The position numbers and the translations under genes are program-made. The notes under the pieces were generated by a model. The model had not been told where the DNA came from. It ran no database searches and saw only the letters and a list, made by a program, of their open reading frames with translations. Source: Alitta virens (lineage: Eukaryota > Annelida > Polychaeta > Phyllodocida > Nereididae). From it: a stretch of 64,000 nucleotides of DNA. Where the stretch lies: the NCBI GenBank assembly GCA_932294295.1, contig OW028584.1, positions 6,952,407-7,016,406 of the forward strand. Direction: 5' to 3'. Positions 1 to 11,235 of this stretch are shown here, one piece after another. Numbering within the stretch: position 1 is the stretch's first letter; each line of letters opens with the position of its first letter.

Positions 1-240
1 ATTTGCGTAACAAAACCCTTGCATCCCTGAAACCTGAAATTTCTCTCGCATTGTCCTCCCTTCTCGACGAAATCCATTGTCAAGAGGACAGCAAGGTCAT
101 GCGCAGCTGCCCCGTTCACCCAGAAATTTACCAACAATCGATGCCAGTACCCCAAATCTTGTATATTGTGCAAAACTGCCAATCACAATTCCTCCCATAA
201 TTTGAGTGAGTGCCGGTTTTTACCTGACTCTGATAGATGA
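1..240 (+). pseudogene. gag 3' end with zinc knuckle (remnant)
   Basis: In the frame of position 160 a CCHC-type knuckle is readable: Cys codons at 160 and 169, His at 184 and 196, Cys at 211 (C-X2-C ... H-X4-C). The frame then hits a TGA at 238 and a TAG at 403 before the protease. The upstream part of gag is outside the window. In this family the knuckle binds the element RNA during packaging. The other readings of this stretch look like shadows. Confidence 0.6.
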
Positions 241-399
241 TTCATGCTTGGCCGTTCCCGCTTGGTTGAAGGCCTCGACGACGAGGATGACGAGTGCCCT
301 GATCCATTCGATGACCGTGACGTCTCCCCACTCATTGACCCTCCTCCTGCAGCTCGTCATGTCAAGGTTGTGCAATCGCCTTACCTTCAGTGTTTTTAC

Positions 400-1179
400 G
401 GATAGCACCCTGTACGCGTCACCTTAGACACTGGTGCTACAACCAACATGGTTAGCCATAATCTCACCCGACTTGTTGGCTTGCCGGTCAAGCCAGCATC
501 TCAAATGGCGCGACAGGCTGATGGAGTGACCCCCCTCGATGTAGTCGGTGAAGTGCATTGCTCGTTAACAAGAGGTGGCCTGCACTTCCAGTTAGATGCC
601 CTTGTCGTCAAGCAACTCGATGTTGACATACTAGCAGGCAAACCCTTCCTTGTCATTAACGATATTGCCACTCGCCCTGCCAAACGCCAAGTAGTGATCC
701 GTGGTGCAGAAATTGTATATTATGGCCACCAGTCCAGTACAAGAGCCACAGTCCGCAGAGCACAAGTGGCTACTCTCCTGCGCGCACCAGCAAAACAAAG
801 TTTAGTGCTGCCTGGTGATTTCTTAGAACTTGACCTTCCACATGAGATTGATGCCGATGCTCAATGGGCACTTGAACCCCGATTGGATTCCCCGCTCAAT
901 TTCACGAAGGACCCTGACAATGCTTGGCCCCCACCACAAGAAATCACATCTGTTGATCATCGTGTGCGCATTGTGAACACCTCGCAGGCCCCAATTAAAG
1001 TCCAACGCCATGAGCGTCTGTGCCAAATCCTCCCTATTGACACCATTGACATGAACCCCAATCCGGCCGCCACCAGTGATCACACCCAACATCCTCTCCC
1101 ACCAGACGCATCCAACATTACTACGTCCCCACAGTGCCATTCATCTGCGGTGTCTGTGGACCCTATTATATCTGCTTGA
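400..1179 (+). pseudogene. Retroelement aspartic protease and linker (remnant)
   Basis: The active-site motif D-T-G-A is encoded at 427-438, and a second hydrophobic D-I-L-A-G segment about 60 residues later fits the retropepsin fold. The frame is open from 406 to the stop at 1177-1179 and also covers a Pro-rich linker before RT. A stop at 403-405 cuts it from gag, and a frameshift between about 1140 and 1185 separates it from RT. The family role is polyprotein cleavage after dimerisation. This copy cannot express it in one frame. Confidence 0.7.
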
Positions 1180-2090
1180 CACCTGCGTTGTGTGAAAAGT
1201 TTATCAACTTACACCACAGGTTTGATCAGGTGTTCAATCCTGCAATCCCCAAGTACAATGGTGCCAGTGGCAAGATTGAGGCAGTCGTTAACATGGGGCC
1301 TACACTACCTCCCCAACGGAAAGGCCGCTTACCCCATTATAACCGTACTGGTTTAATTGAACTCCAACATAAATTTGATGAACTAGAGGCCCTAGGCGTC
1401 TTTGCTAAACCTGAGCAGGTTAACTGCACTGTAGAATACCTTAACCTGTCATTTCTTGTCAAAAAGCCCAATGGTGGAAGTCGACTCGTAACTTCGTTTG
1501 GCGATGTGGCCCGATACAGTAAACCCCAACCGTCCCTTATGCCAAATGTTGATGGTGTGTTGTGTGACATTGCTCATTGGAAATATATCATTGTTACTGA
1601 CCTCAAGCAGTCATTTTACCAGATCCCCCTATCCCCCTCATCCAGGAAATACTTTGGGGTGTCTACTCCTTTCAAGGGCATCCGTGTTTACACAAGGTCA
1701 GCCATGGGTATGCCTGGTTCCGAGACATGTTTAGAGTAGCTCATGAGTCGAATTTTAGGTGAATTTATTCAGGAAGGTTGGGTGGCGAAGATTGCCGATG
1801 ACTTGTATACCCCAGATATATTTTTACAGAATTGGGCTAAGGTACTAACAGCACTCCAAAAGAACAATCTGACTTTGAATGCCTCCAAGACTATTGTGAG
1901 CCCAATATCTACTGTTTTGCTTGGATGGATCTGGTCCAGTGGTACCCTTCATGCCAGCACTCACAGGATCTCCTCCCTTGTTGCCGTTGACCCTCCCCTG
2001 ACTGTGCAGAGTTTACGTTCATTTATTGGTGCATACAAAGTTCTGTCCCGTGTGCTACCAGGTGTATGCAGATTTACTCCATCCACTTGA
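1134..2090 (+). pseudogene. Retroelement reverse transcriptase (remnant)
   Basis: Frame 0 shows a standard Ty3/Gypsy RT: a P-x-Y-N-R-T-G-L-like N-terminal motif near 1335, F-L-V-K-K-P-N-G-G near 1450, the first catalytic Asp in D-L-K-Q-S-F-Y near 1600, S-A-M-G-M-P-G near 1700, and the A-D-D-L-Y catalytic motif near 1790 in place of the usual YxDD. A TAG at 1737-1739 interrupts the domain between the G-M-P-G and A-D-D motifs. The connection region follows to about 2085, where the frame is lost. Confidence 0.8.
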
Positions 2091-3017
2091 CCTTCCTTGT
2101 GCCGGCAGGTCCTCCAGAGACAAGGTGGAATGGACAGATGAGTTGCTATCATCGTTTGCATAAGCAAAGACGAATTTACACAATGCACGTACAATAACTA
2201 TGCCCCAACCAGATGACCACCTCTGGATTGTTACTGATGCCTCGTCAAGGAATGTGGCATAGCGGCAACCTTGTATGTGCTACGCCAAGAAAAGCTTTAG
2301 CTAGCTGGTTTCTTCAATGCCAAACTGCGTCACCACCAAATCACATGGTTACCTTGTGAGATTGAAGCACTGTGCATTGGAACTGCAATCAAGCACTTCT
2401 CCCCATTAATTACTCAATCCAACCATCAAGCTCAAGTACTGACTGACAGTCGGCCTTGTGTCCAGGCATATGACAAGCTTATGAGAGGTGAATTTTCTAC
2501 CAGTGCTAGAGTCACCACATTCTTGTCGCTTGTGAGTCATTTCCATGTTCATGTCAGTCACATAGCAGGCGTGGCCAATCTCCCATCCGATTACACCAGC
2601 AGGCACCCCATGCCCTGCACTAATAAGCAATGCCAGATGTGTAGCTTTGTTGATGAACTGCAAAATTCTGTCATCTGCCGAAGTGCAGTAACAGTCACTG
2701 ACATCCTTGAGGGCTCTGTCCGGATGCCTTTCACTAGTTGTGCCAGTTGGCAGGCCACTCAGTTGGAATGCAGTGACTTACGCAGAACCCACTCACACCT
2801 GTCCCAGGGCACCAGGCCATCAAAAAAGGTGTCCAATATTTCCAATGTCAGACCTTACCTACAAGATGTCATCATAGCTGCTGACGGCCTGTTAGTTTTC
2901 CCTGACCATCAACCATTTCAACCTACCAGAGATCGCATTGTAGTGCCCCACTCTGTCCTCAGTGGTTTACTTACTGCTGTTCATTTACGATCGACCACCC
3001 AAGCCCCCACCAAATGA
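2091..3017 (+). pseudogene. Retroelement RNase H and integrase N-terminal region (remnant)
   Basis: RNase H signatures are present but split over different frames: a T-D-A-S motif near 2230, a C-E-I-E-A motif near 2360, and L-T-D-S-R near 2440. From 2481 to 3017 one frame is open and carries the end of RNase H (...H-I-A-G-V-A-N-L-P-S-D-Y-T-S-R) and the spacer before integrase. Multiple indels make this part non-functional. Confidence 0.65.
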
Positions 3018-4231
3018 AGAAGCTTATCTCGCGTTACTTTTATGCCTTAGACCTTGATAAGGCTGTGACTACCGTATGCTCTGCGTGCCACCATTGTGCC
3101 TCCTTACGCAGTGTACCTATTCATGTCCATCCCCAGTCTTCTTGCCCCCCTCCCGACCGAGTGGGCTTATCATTCTGCCTGGATGTTATGAAGCGTAACC
3201 GGCAACTAGTGGTTGTCCTGCGAGAGACAGTGTCATCCTATACCTTCACTGCATTCGTACAAGATGAGAAGCGCAACTCCCTGCGCGATGCCATCATTAC
3301 TTTGTGTGCAAGTGTCTGCTGCCTCGGAGACCATCACATTTCTATCCGAGTTGATCCTGCTCCTGGCTTATCCTCGCTGGTCCATGACTCCCTTTTATAC
3401 ACTCATGGCATACAAATTGTTGTTGGGCAGGCAAAGAATGTCAACAAAAATCCTGTGGCTGAACGTTGCATACAAGAACTTGGGCTGGAATGCCTTAAGA
3501 TCTGTCCTGAAGGTGGTCCCCTGACTCATGTGACCCTCGCCCTTGCCACTGCTAACATGAATGCCAGAATTTGTGAATGTGGACTGTCGTCTCGTGAGAT
3601 CTGGATCCAGCGTGACCAGATCACTGGAGCTCAGTTACCCCTGGACGATCGCCAAGTAATTCTCCAACAACACCTCACCCGTTCCATGAGCCATGGTCCC
3701 AGTGCTAGGTCCAAAGCCCATGGCAAGGTTGCCATACCCCACTGCGACATCCGAATTGGTGACCTTGTGTTTATTGCTGGAGAACGTGATAAAACGAAGG
3801 CTCGGGACAGATATCTTGTTGTGAAGCTCTCCCAGGATCGCTGTACAGTTCACAAGTTCACACAGTCTCAGTACCGTGCCAAATCTTATGATATCCCTCT
3901 GTGTGATTGTTATCCTGTACTTCCATCCACACCCGCCGATGCGCCTCGTGATCTAATCCGTGGATTGAATTCTGATGGTGATGATTCTGTCCCTGACCCA
4001 CAGTCCCCACCTACTGTGCCCTTTCCCACTGAGCCGCCACCAGCTGGTCTCCATAACCTGCCTGCGCCTCCACCAGAGATAGTGACTGTTGATGTCCCCG
4101 CTTGCCATGATCCTATTCCCGCCACTTCAGTTGATGTGTGCCCCGCGACTGACCCTCATTCCCCTGTTCGCAAGTCTGCTAGACAGAAAAACCAGCCGCA
4201 CTGGATGTCTTCAGGTGATTGGGAACTCTAA
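3014..4231 (+). pseudogene. Retroelement integrase (longest intact segment)
   Basis: Open for 405 codons. The two Cys of the zinc-binding module are visible (C-S-A-C, near 3080), but the His pair falls in the disturbed junction around 3000-3017. The DDE core is suggested by an Asp in C-L-D-V-M (near 3180), an Asp in R-V-D-P-A (near 3350) and a Glu in N-P-V-A-E-R (near 3460). The C-terminal part is followed by a Pro-rich tail ending at 4231. It starts with an ATGA overlap onto the previous frame, which is better explained as a frameshift than as a real start codon. Confidence 0.75.
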
Positions 4232-4251
4232 CTGCTTGGGAACTCTAACTG
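4219..4251 (+). repeat. 16-bp tandem repeat after integrase
   Basis: The word TTGGGAACTCTAACTG occurs at 4219-4234 and again at 4236-4251, across and just after the integrase stop codon. It is a local duplication of unknown meaning. Confidence 0.8.
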
Positions 4252-4699
4252 ACTGCCCCAGTATTCCTGTTTTCCAATCTAGCTTGTTTAATTCAATATA
4301 TATATATATTCCAGTGATTTACTTATTTTCAAGTACTTACCAGATTTTCTACATCTTTTCAAAGTATTGTTTGCATATATTTTTATGTGTGTATTTTTCC
4401 AACAGTTTGTTCTGTGTTATATTAGTGTTCACATAGTTCAGGTTCCTTGCGTCCAAGTTGAGTCTAGCCCATTTGGTGATATTCATATGTTGTGCTTTTT
4501 AGTCTTGCTAATTCACTAGCTATCTTTATAATAGTTTGTCAGTTAAGGCAGCTCTTTTATTAATACGTTCTTATGCTGCTCTTGTTGTACTTGTACGGCT
4601 TCCTCATTTAGTAACCTTTATTAGCATTATGTAGCTATTTATATCATATTCTCAGTTCTATATTATGTATGATTTATAGTTATGTAAGATTTATAGAGA

Positions 4700-4859
4700 T
4701 GTACGGTAGAGAGATCAGAGTAGAGAGTGGCTACGCCACTAGTGTTAATTACCGCGCATACTCGCGCGCCCTCTACCGATAATCATTCTTTTTCCTCGTT
4801 CGTTTATGTACACATAATACAGAAGACTAAGAGACATTCCCGAGTTGTTTATTGTCACA
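4700..4859 (+). repeat. Candidate 3' LTR or LTR end
   Basis: This segment starts TGTACGG after a purine-rich stretch and ends with TCACA. It is CG-richer than its surroundings, contains a palindromic GCGCATACTCGCGCGC block and lies downstream of the integrase, where an LTR is expected. The 5' LTR is outside the window, so the pair cannot be compared. The true start may lie anywhere in 4232-4700. Confidence 0.3.
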
Positions 4860-5676
4860 AGAAATATGTCAGTGTGGCTATCACAAGGCACCACTAGGCC
4901 ATAGGAGTGTAATTGTATAAAATGTCATTAGGGTAAGCGCATTAGTTAAGATCTAGAAATGAAAGTGTGTGAGAATTATGGCCTAACAATAATTAAAATA
5001 TTTTTGTATATAAAACAGAATTAGAAAGCTCTTCTTAAACTCTATCAGATCAGCTACTTCCCATGTTAAAATTTAAAACTGAAAATTGGGTTTGACCACC
5101 CTAGTGACATGGACATTTGCATTTTTGACATTTAAGCAACAGTTCTGGTGTTGTGCAAGCAACTGCAAATAGTCACATTCAAAGTTAATAATGGCTACAG
5201 CTGTATACAGGTACAGGATAGATGTTATACAACGAGACAATGCAGACATAGAAGGCAGATTCTGTCATACTTCTTAAATAGTTTTGTAGCATATATATAT
5301 TCAGACTCAGAGATACCAAATTTGGACAGGCTTGAAGAGTGAGAAATGTTTTTGTGGTTTTGAAAGAGTGACTTTGGGCTGTATGAACCGCAAATTTGCC
5401 CTGTTAATCAGTCCATTATTATAGAAAAATAAACGACAGAGATGGATATGTTTTTATATTGACACATAGATCCACTTACAGAGGCAAATTATTGAGAATT
5501 AAGGAGCCTTAGCTTTATGAATACAAAGGTTTTAGAAATAATTGACATGTGGCAGCACCTATCACTACATGCTGAACGCCATCTATGGCAGTTTGTGGCG
5601 TGAGAGTGTGAGAGAGTAGCTGAAATCATGAGTCTCACGCTAAATGCGTAAGACTTGGCATGTGTGATATATTGCA
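4860..5676. other. No gene seen
   Basis: AT-rich sequence without a convincing reading frame. The piece 4868-4960 resembles the right arm of the inverted repeat at 41420-41510 (shared GTGGCTATC and AAGGCAC words), so it is probably a dispersed repeat fragment. Confidence 0.5.
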
Positions 5677-5677
5677 G

Positions 5678-5796
5678 GCCCACATCACATCGCCACGTAC
5701 CACTTCGACGGCCAGGGCAAAGCCATCCGCCCTATGATCGTCATGCTGATGGCAAGAGCAGTGAACAAGCGAAGAATAAAAACATTATGGCATGGT
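5678..5796 (+). pseudogene. Chimeric partial copy of a PDSS1 exon
   Basis: After an AG acceptor at 5676-5677, positions 5687-5768 match the PDSS1 exon at 7437-7518 with only three differences, all C here and T there. It encodes the conserved F-D-G-Q-G-K-A-I-R-P segment. After 5768 it does not continue into the rest of that exon. Instead, 5772-5796 matches intron sequence at 7969-7993 (24 of 25). The copy therefore joins an exon start to downstream intron, skipping about 450 bp that include the next exon. It lies upstream of the main gene and cannot work alone. Confidence 0.75.
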
Positions 5797-5943
5797 TGGA
5801 ACTGAAGAGAAACTATACCATCTTTATATTTTTTTCATGAATTTTTGTATGGACAATGTAGTATAACATAATGCAGTAAAGAATTATACATATTATAAGA
5901 GTTATCACAAACCAGTGAATGGATGTTTTGTTTTTGTTTTCAG

Positions 5944-6081
5944 CATTCTTTTCCATCGTCATCTGTCCATACAAATTCATGTCTCCCCACCCGAGGCTGC
6001 AGTACTGCCGCAAATCAAAATGCCCAACAAGACCCGTTCTCCTTGGTGGATCTGCAAAATCTTTTTCAAAATATGCGACAG
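5944..6081 (+). CDS. Possible 5' exon of the PDSS1-like gene
   Basis: A 46-codon open segment between a good acceptor (TTTTGTTTTCAG, ending at 5943) and a GTGGGT donor at 6082. It ends in D-P-F-S-L-V-D-L-Q-N-L-F-Q-N-M-R-Q, resembling the segment that precedes the conserved core in animal PDSS1, and it ends in phase 0, as the exon at 7408 requires. Against it: the frame stays open past the donor to 6225, the similarity is short, and a first exon with a mitochondrial targeting peptide was not found. It could belong to an unrelated transcript. Confidence 0.35.
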
Positions 6082-6300
6082 GTGGGTTGCATTGAACGTC
6101 AGCACCTGTCGGCAAAAGGTGCAGCTGTCAGCGAAGTTGCAGTACTTAAAAACGACGTCCAGGGGCTGATCCAAAACATTCTGAATGACAAAAAACAATT
6201 ATTTTTTGGATCGATTCACAGCTAGACGTCTTTATTTTTCACCTGCACCTTTGTAGACACCCACAGCTTCGCTGATGACTTCTGTAACTTTTTATTCTGC

Positions 6301-6873
6301 ATCTGAGGTAGGGCTCGACGATTATCTACGATTCTCGATTAATCGAATTGAAAATCTGAAAAATTCGATTCTCGAATACTTATTTGTGACCTCGAGAATT
6401 TTGCTCCACACATTATCGCCCAGTTTCTGCCGCCGTTTGTTTGTGACATCAAATCAGCATTTGACATCATAGGTCTTGCATGGTGGTCCTCTATACTGCA
6501 CTTTCCCCCCCCCCATTTTTCTACGAAAATCCGCCGGGTGGCCGCCGCTGTTATGTGCTGCCACTTAGGTTGCACTAATAGTACTAATGATTTGTATGAA
6601 AGGAACAATAAATTATGATATTTTTGGAGAAACAAAATCCCCATTTCTTTGACATAGCATTGCATTAACGTTGTGTGTAGGTTTTATTAAATTATTGGTT
6701 TTTGTGCAGCTGCACTTAATAAAACTTTATTTAGCTCCTTAGTAATCTCTTGCACTTGCATATTACCACTTACTAACTCACGAACCACATTTCTATCTCA
6801 ATTATTGGTTTGCCAAAAGTTCCGACTAGTCGATTGCAAAAAATCTTAACCGATTCCTAGCTCTAATCTGAGG
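6301..6873. mobile_element. Non-autonomous hAT-type element (MITE) with 8-bp TSD
   Basis: The element proper is 6309-6865 (557 bp). It is flanked by a perfect 8-bp direct repeat ATCTGAGG (6301-6308 and 6866-6873). Its ends read TAGGGCTCGACGATT on the left and, reverse-complemented, TAGAGCTAGGAATCGG on the right. The left subterminal part repeats GATTCTCGATTAATCG-like words, as is common in hAT MITEs. There is no transposase reading frame, so it must have been mobilised in trans. It sits upstream of the first confident PDSS1 exon and within an intron if the 5944 exon is real. Confidence 0.85.
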
Positions 6874-8474
6874 TCATATTATAAGTAATAGTTTTACTCC
6901 GAATAGGAGGGAGTTATCTAACATTTTTTATGGTTATATCCGAATGCCGCATCTAACTTATACTATACTTGACATATTTATATAGTAATTTGTTTGATTT
7001 GTTTCACTGCTCTTATGAAAGTAAGGAACTGTTTGCACTGACTAGGGAGATATCCAAACATTATCATTGGTTTTTGCCCACTCAGACCAACAGGGAAACC
7101 ATCTAGGTGGAGTATAAGATGATTTTATCGGCCATGATATGATCGTTATGTTGTATTATGGCTCGGCCACTACCAAACCTTTTATTATTACCATCAAATG
7201 TAGGCGAAACATCATAAGATAGTGCAAATTTATCCATTTCTAGTATTTGCACACATATGTCAAAATTATGACTCAATATCTTATATTTATTTTCTAAGGC
7301 CTTAGCATACAAATGATACGACATCCATTACTTTCTACATTTCTAGTTTTCCTTCGATTATTACAGCCACTAAAACGTGTCAATATCTGGTATTTCTTTT
7401 CTTTCAGGCCTTAGCATGCAGTTGTGCAGAGCTGCAAGACATCGCCACGTACCACTTTGATGGCCAGGGCAAAGCCATCTGCCCTATGATCGTCATGCTG
7501 ATGGCAAGAGCAGTGAACAAACACACTTCCATCAGTCCAGGGTGGGTGTCTTTTGTGCTAAAAACCAAAACTTGAATAGCTGTGAAAATAGAAAATAATT
7601 ATAGACATTTCTTTGTGCAAGCAAATATAACTTAATTACACATCTAGGAATGCTTCCTTTTCCACTGAAAACATTTTGGCCCACTGTAATAACTATTTTG
7701 ATTGTAAGAATTGTCTACATTTTGCTTTATCATATTAACAAAATAAATACAAATTAAATTTTCAGATTAATTAAACTTTTTTGTGACAGACCACTACTGA
7801 CATCACAAAGACAAATCGCAGAAATTGCGGAGATGATTCACTCGGCGAGTTTGATGATGTCGACTGAGTGTCCAGCGCAGATGGGGCTAGAGAAAAGTAG
7901 GTCATGCACAGCTGCAAAATTGTGTTGGAAAATAGTTTTGGCAGTATTATACATTTAATTTTGTTAATAGAATAAAAACATTACGGCATGGTTTGTTTTG
8001 CATTGACACATTACCACAAAACAGAGTGGGAAAGTTTTAATTTTTGGCAGAATTTAGTAAAGTACAGGCTGACAGGATGAATACTCAGGGTCAATACGAA
8101 ACAAACCATGTAATGGTATATGTAAATCTATTTATCTATATTTAGACTTGCTTGTTTATTTTAGGCTTAATTATTTTCAGGCCATTTTAACAGGTGACTA
8201 TGTAATTTTTATATCATCCATACAGCTCGCTAGAATACGAAATGAAGATGTGGTGGAAATTTTGTCAAAAGTTCTCGAAGATCTCGTCAGAGGTAAAAGA
8301 ATCATATATTAATATATTAATGAAATTAGTAACAAAGAATTTATCACTGAAACATCTCTCAAGCTTCAATTTATCCCCTGTAATGAGTCAGAAACTGAAA
8401 TTGATTGTTGAAAACCATCATTTATCTGTCACAGAATAAAACATAGTGTAAATTAGTCAAACTGGTCGCCATTG

Positions 8475-8710
8475 AGTTCAAAGGATTTGCAAACTATAAT
8501 TAGTCATCCGAATGAAGCGCAAACTATATTTATTGTCCCAACAAGTGCGTCGCAAACTACCATTTATTATTCAAATGAGTCTTCAAATAAATTATCATTC
8601 GAACAAGTCAAAAACCTCAATTTTTTATTTAAACATGTGAATTTGTCATGCTTTTTGTTGTTCGCACAAGTCACAAATTACAAGTTTTTTATTCAAATGA
8701 GTCACAAATA
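8475..8710 (+). repeat. Degenerate minisatellite in a PDSS1 intron
   Basis: About six diverged units of roughly 40 bp, each with a word like CAAATGAGTC followed by CAAACTA. It lies in the intron before the exon at 8751. The short open frames across it are a by-product of the repeat. Confidence 0.5.
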
Positions 8711-10020
8711 ATATCTGTGTGTCTCATTACGATTATTTCTTTATTTGTAGGAGAGTTCATGCAACTGGGGTCCAAGGAAAATGAAAACAAACGTTTCTCC
8801 CACTATCTCAGGAAATGCTACAAGAAAACTGCCAGTTTATTAGCCAACAGTTGCAAAGCTGTAAGTTCGCGTCTGGCCATGATGCAACTGTATTTCTACA
8901 TTCCGAACTACAAATCTTTCTGACTTTAAATTAAACCATCATAACTGCAAATAATCCTGGCATTATCTTGTACACTAGCTATGAGATACCTGCGATAAAA
9001 TGAAGACATCTTAGTGTTGCTTACACTTCTTCCAAAATGATGTAAAATGTTGATTTTTTTTTTAAATTTCAGGTTGCTGTTTTGGGCCAGTGCCATGAAG
9101 ACTTAATAGAGGCAGCATACCAATATGGGCGTAATACGGGCATCGCTTTTCAGGTATAGATAGATAGGTAGATAGATCCATAGATAATTCCATAGATGGG
9201 TAGAATCTTTTTGACTGATTAATTCATTCATTCATTGGAGAATTGATACTGCTGACAAATAATTAAAATTGCAAAATCTGCCTATTTAACATTCTTTTTA
9301 TCAATTCCAATACATATGCATGTCTGTAATGAAGAAGGTAAATATGAATCATGCAAATTTTGGTGCATCTTTAATAATCAATGATGACGGGATACTTTAT
9401 TGCTTTCAGCTTGTTGATGATCTACTTGACTTTGGAAGCCGTAATGGGAAAGCCAACGGCTGCCGATCTTCGGTTGGGATTAATGACGGCTCCCGTACTT
9501 TTTGCTGCTCAAGAGGTAAATGAAATTAATAACAACTTAGATAGATTAATTGATTCATTGCATCATGCTCAGTTTGCTGTGACAGTGATACCATATCTCG
9601 GGTCAATGATAAGTGGAGGAAAATTATGTATTTGAAAGCCAAAGGCCTGTTGGAACATGAGTCTTTCTCAACTCCTTGGGGAGAATACTCCAGAGGTGCT
9701 GCCATTACTGAGCTCTTAGGGTCAGTGCACTGTACTATAGTGGGACAGGTAAATTTCAGTTACCTGTCTCATGGACGAACCTTTCAAAATCCCTAGTGTC
9801 GAGCTTGCAATGTGTAATACAGTCTGACCTTCCTATATCGCGCCTCTAATTAAGGCGAACCTCCATTATTCGCGGTACCCGCATGTTCCACAAAGTTTCC
9901 AGACAAGGATTATGTATTCCATGTCTGAGTCACTAAATGTGTGCAGTCCCGCGCGAATCTTTGTTTCAGGTTTATGTAAGACTGCTAAATTCCTACGGTT
10001 TTAAATCCGTTTTTTTTCAA

Positions 10021-10443
10021 TAGGCTGCCAAGTCAAATTTCAATTGCCGTTTCGTTAATTTGCATATCCATATTCTGACACTGCTCGGCTCACACTCAAG
10101 CCTACACTGCTAATTACAATTCACCTGGCAACAGGAAAACGGGAAATTACGTAATAACGTTTCCTGGTCGGGAAAAGCCTTGAAATTGCAGGACGTGAGA
10201 GAAATCCTGAAATCCTAATATCCACCAGGAGCGCTGGCGTTTGCTGCGCCCTCTTCAGGGATATGTTGAAACTATCGTTTTTTGCTCTAGTGGCGGTTTG
10301 GCAAACTATCTTTAAAAGGCTGCTACACCCTTAATATTAGTCAGATTTTCGTTAAATAAAGATTTAACTATTTAGAAACTAGTTTAGAAATTGTATTTCA
10401 CATAAGGTTTTTTCATACCTTAAAAATTGGGGTTGGCAGCCTA
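10021..10443. mobile_element. Possible TIR element in the last long PDSS1 intron
   Basis: TAGGCTGCCAA at 10021-10031 is repeated inverted at 10433-10443 (11 of 11). The interior is richer in CG than the flanks and has no reading frame. I see no target-site duplication, so the borders are tentative. Confidence 0.3.
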
Positions 10444-11184
10444 GAAAAACCTGGAAAAAGCCTGGAATTTGAATAGGAGAAATGAATGGGAACCCTGAGG
10501 TCCACTGTCGTCGCATTTTAATTGTGACATCTTTCCCTTTCAGCATCCAGACCTCCACGCTTTAATAATGCGGAGATTTGCGCAACCAGGAGATGTTGAG
10601 TATGCCTGGGAACTTGTTCAGAAAGTAACAATTTATTTCAGTTACTGTTTATTAAAAGTATATTTTAAATATATAGGTAACATGTAAAACAATAACTACC
10701 TTATGAGGAAATATTTGTACAATATTGGAACTTGGTCTACATATGCAGTTGAGCTCTACTTAAATAGTTCCTTAATCAGTCAATTTTTAACTCTTTTTTT
10801 TTTCAGAGTGATGCTGTAGCACAAGCTCGTTTCATGGCTGAGAAACACTGCCTAGAAGCCGCGAATCAAATCAAACAGTTCTGTCCTTCTTCCGAAAGAG
10901 ACGCTTTGATAACCATCACTCACAAAATACTAAACAGACTGAAATAGCTCTGGAGACCTTAGGTTTTAAACTTGAATATTTATCTGTAATGGAAAGAAAG
11001 TTGTTTATTTGTTGACATGAAGGAAAAAAAGTTATTTGAGTTATAAATGCATGATGTGTTTAAATTAATTGTGAAAGTTTTTATGTGTGTTAACGAGGAT
11101 ATTGCATATTTTTTAGACTTTGATACCTGCATAAATGTATGCGAATTGGTAGATGTGGGTACCTGAAAAAAATGTGACTGCAGA

Positions 11185-11190
11185 AATAAA
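11185..11190 (+). terminator. Candidate poly(A) signal of the PDSS1-like gene
   Basis: AATAAA about 240 bases after the TAG at 10945-10947 and the first such hexamer in the 3' flank. No cleavage site can be shown. Confidence 0.35.
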
Positions 11191-11235
11191 AATGTGCGAA
11201 AGATACAAAATTTATTTGAAGAAATCATTAAATAT

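Larger units (their letters stand above)
1..4859 (+). mobile_element. Degraded Ty3/Gypsy-like LTR retrotransposon, left end outside the window
   Basis: Gag knuckle, aspartic protease, reverse transcriptase, RNase H and integrase segments follow each other on the plus strand in the Ty3/Gypsy order (integrase after RNase H). The reading frame changes at least three times (about 1140-1185, about 2090, about 3010), and in-frame stops lie at 238-240, 403-405 and 1737-1739, so no complete polyprotein is encoded. The local base composition is richer in GC than the flanking DNA, as expected for a coding insert. The 5' LTR and most of gag lie left of the window. The assignment rests on domain order and short motifs read by eye; the clade within Ty3/Gypsy is not determined. 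Confidence 0.85.
7408..10947 (+). pseudogene. PDSS1: PDSS1-like decaprenyl-diphosphate synthase subunit 1, two frameshifted exons
   Basis: A trans-prenyltransferase that makes the polyprenyl side chain of ubiquinone in mitochondria, working with PDSS2. Exons: 7408-7541, 7790-7896, 8181-8292, 8751-8860, 9073-9153, 9410-9515, 10544-10624, 10807-10947 (TAG). All have GT-AG borders. Family motifs: F-D-G-Q-G-K-A, I-A-E-M-I-H-S-A-S-L, A-I-L-T-G-D, E-D-L-V-R, G-E-F-M-Q-L-G-S-K-E-N-E-N, A-Y-Q-Y-G, L-V-D-D-L-L-D-F, M-G-K-P-T-A-A-D-L, S-S-E-R-D-A-L. Two exons are broken. In 7790-7896 the first Asp-rich motif (GATGATGTCGAC, 7853-7864) is out of frame and the exon is about 25 nt short. In 9410-9515 the frame shifts between L-L-D-F and M-G-K-P (length 106, should be a multiple of 3). 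Other phases agree. It is a recent unprocessed pseudogene or an intact gene with sequence errors. The 5' end is uncertain. Confidence 0.85.

Noticed and set aside
9829..9890. Possible Tigger/pogo-like transposon end
   Set aside because: Only one side is seen; no matching inverted end or TA duplication was found downstream.
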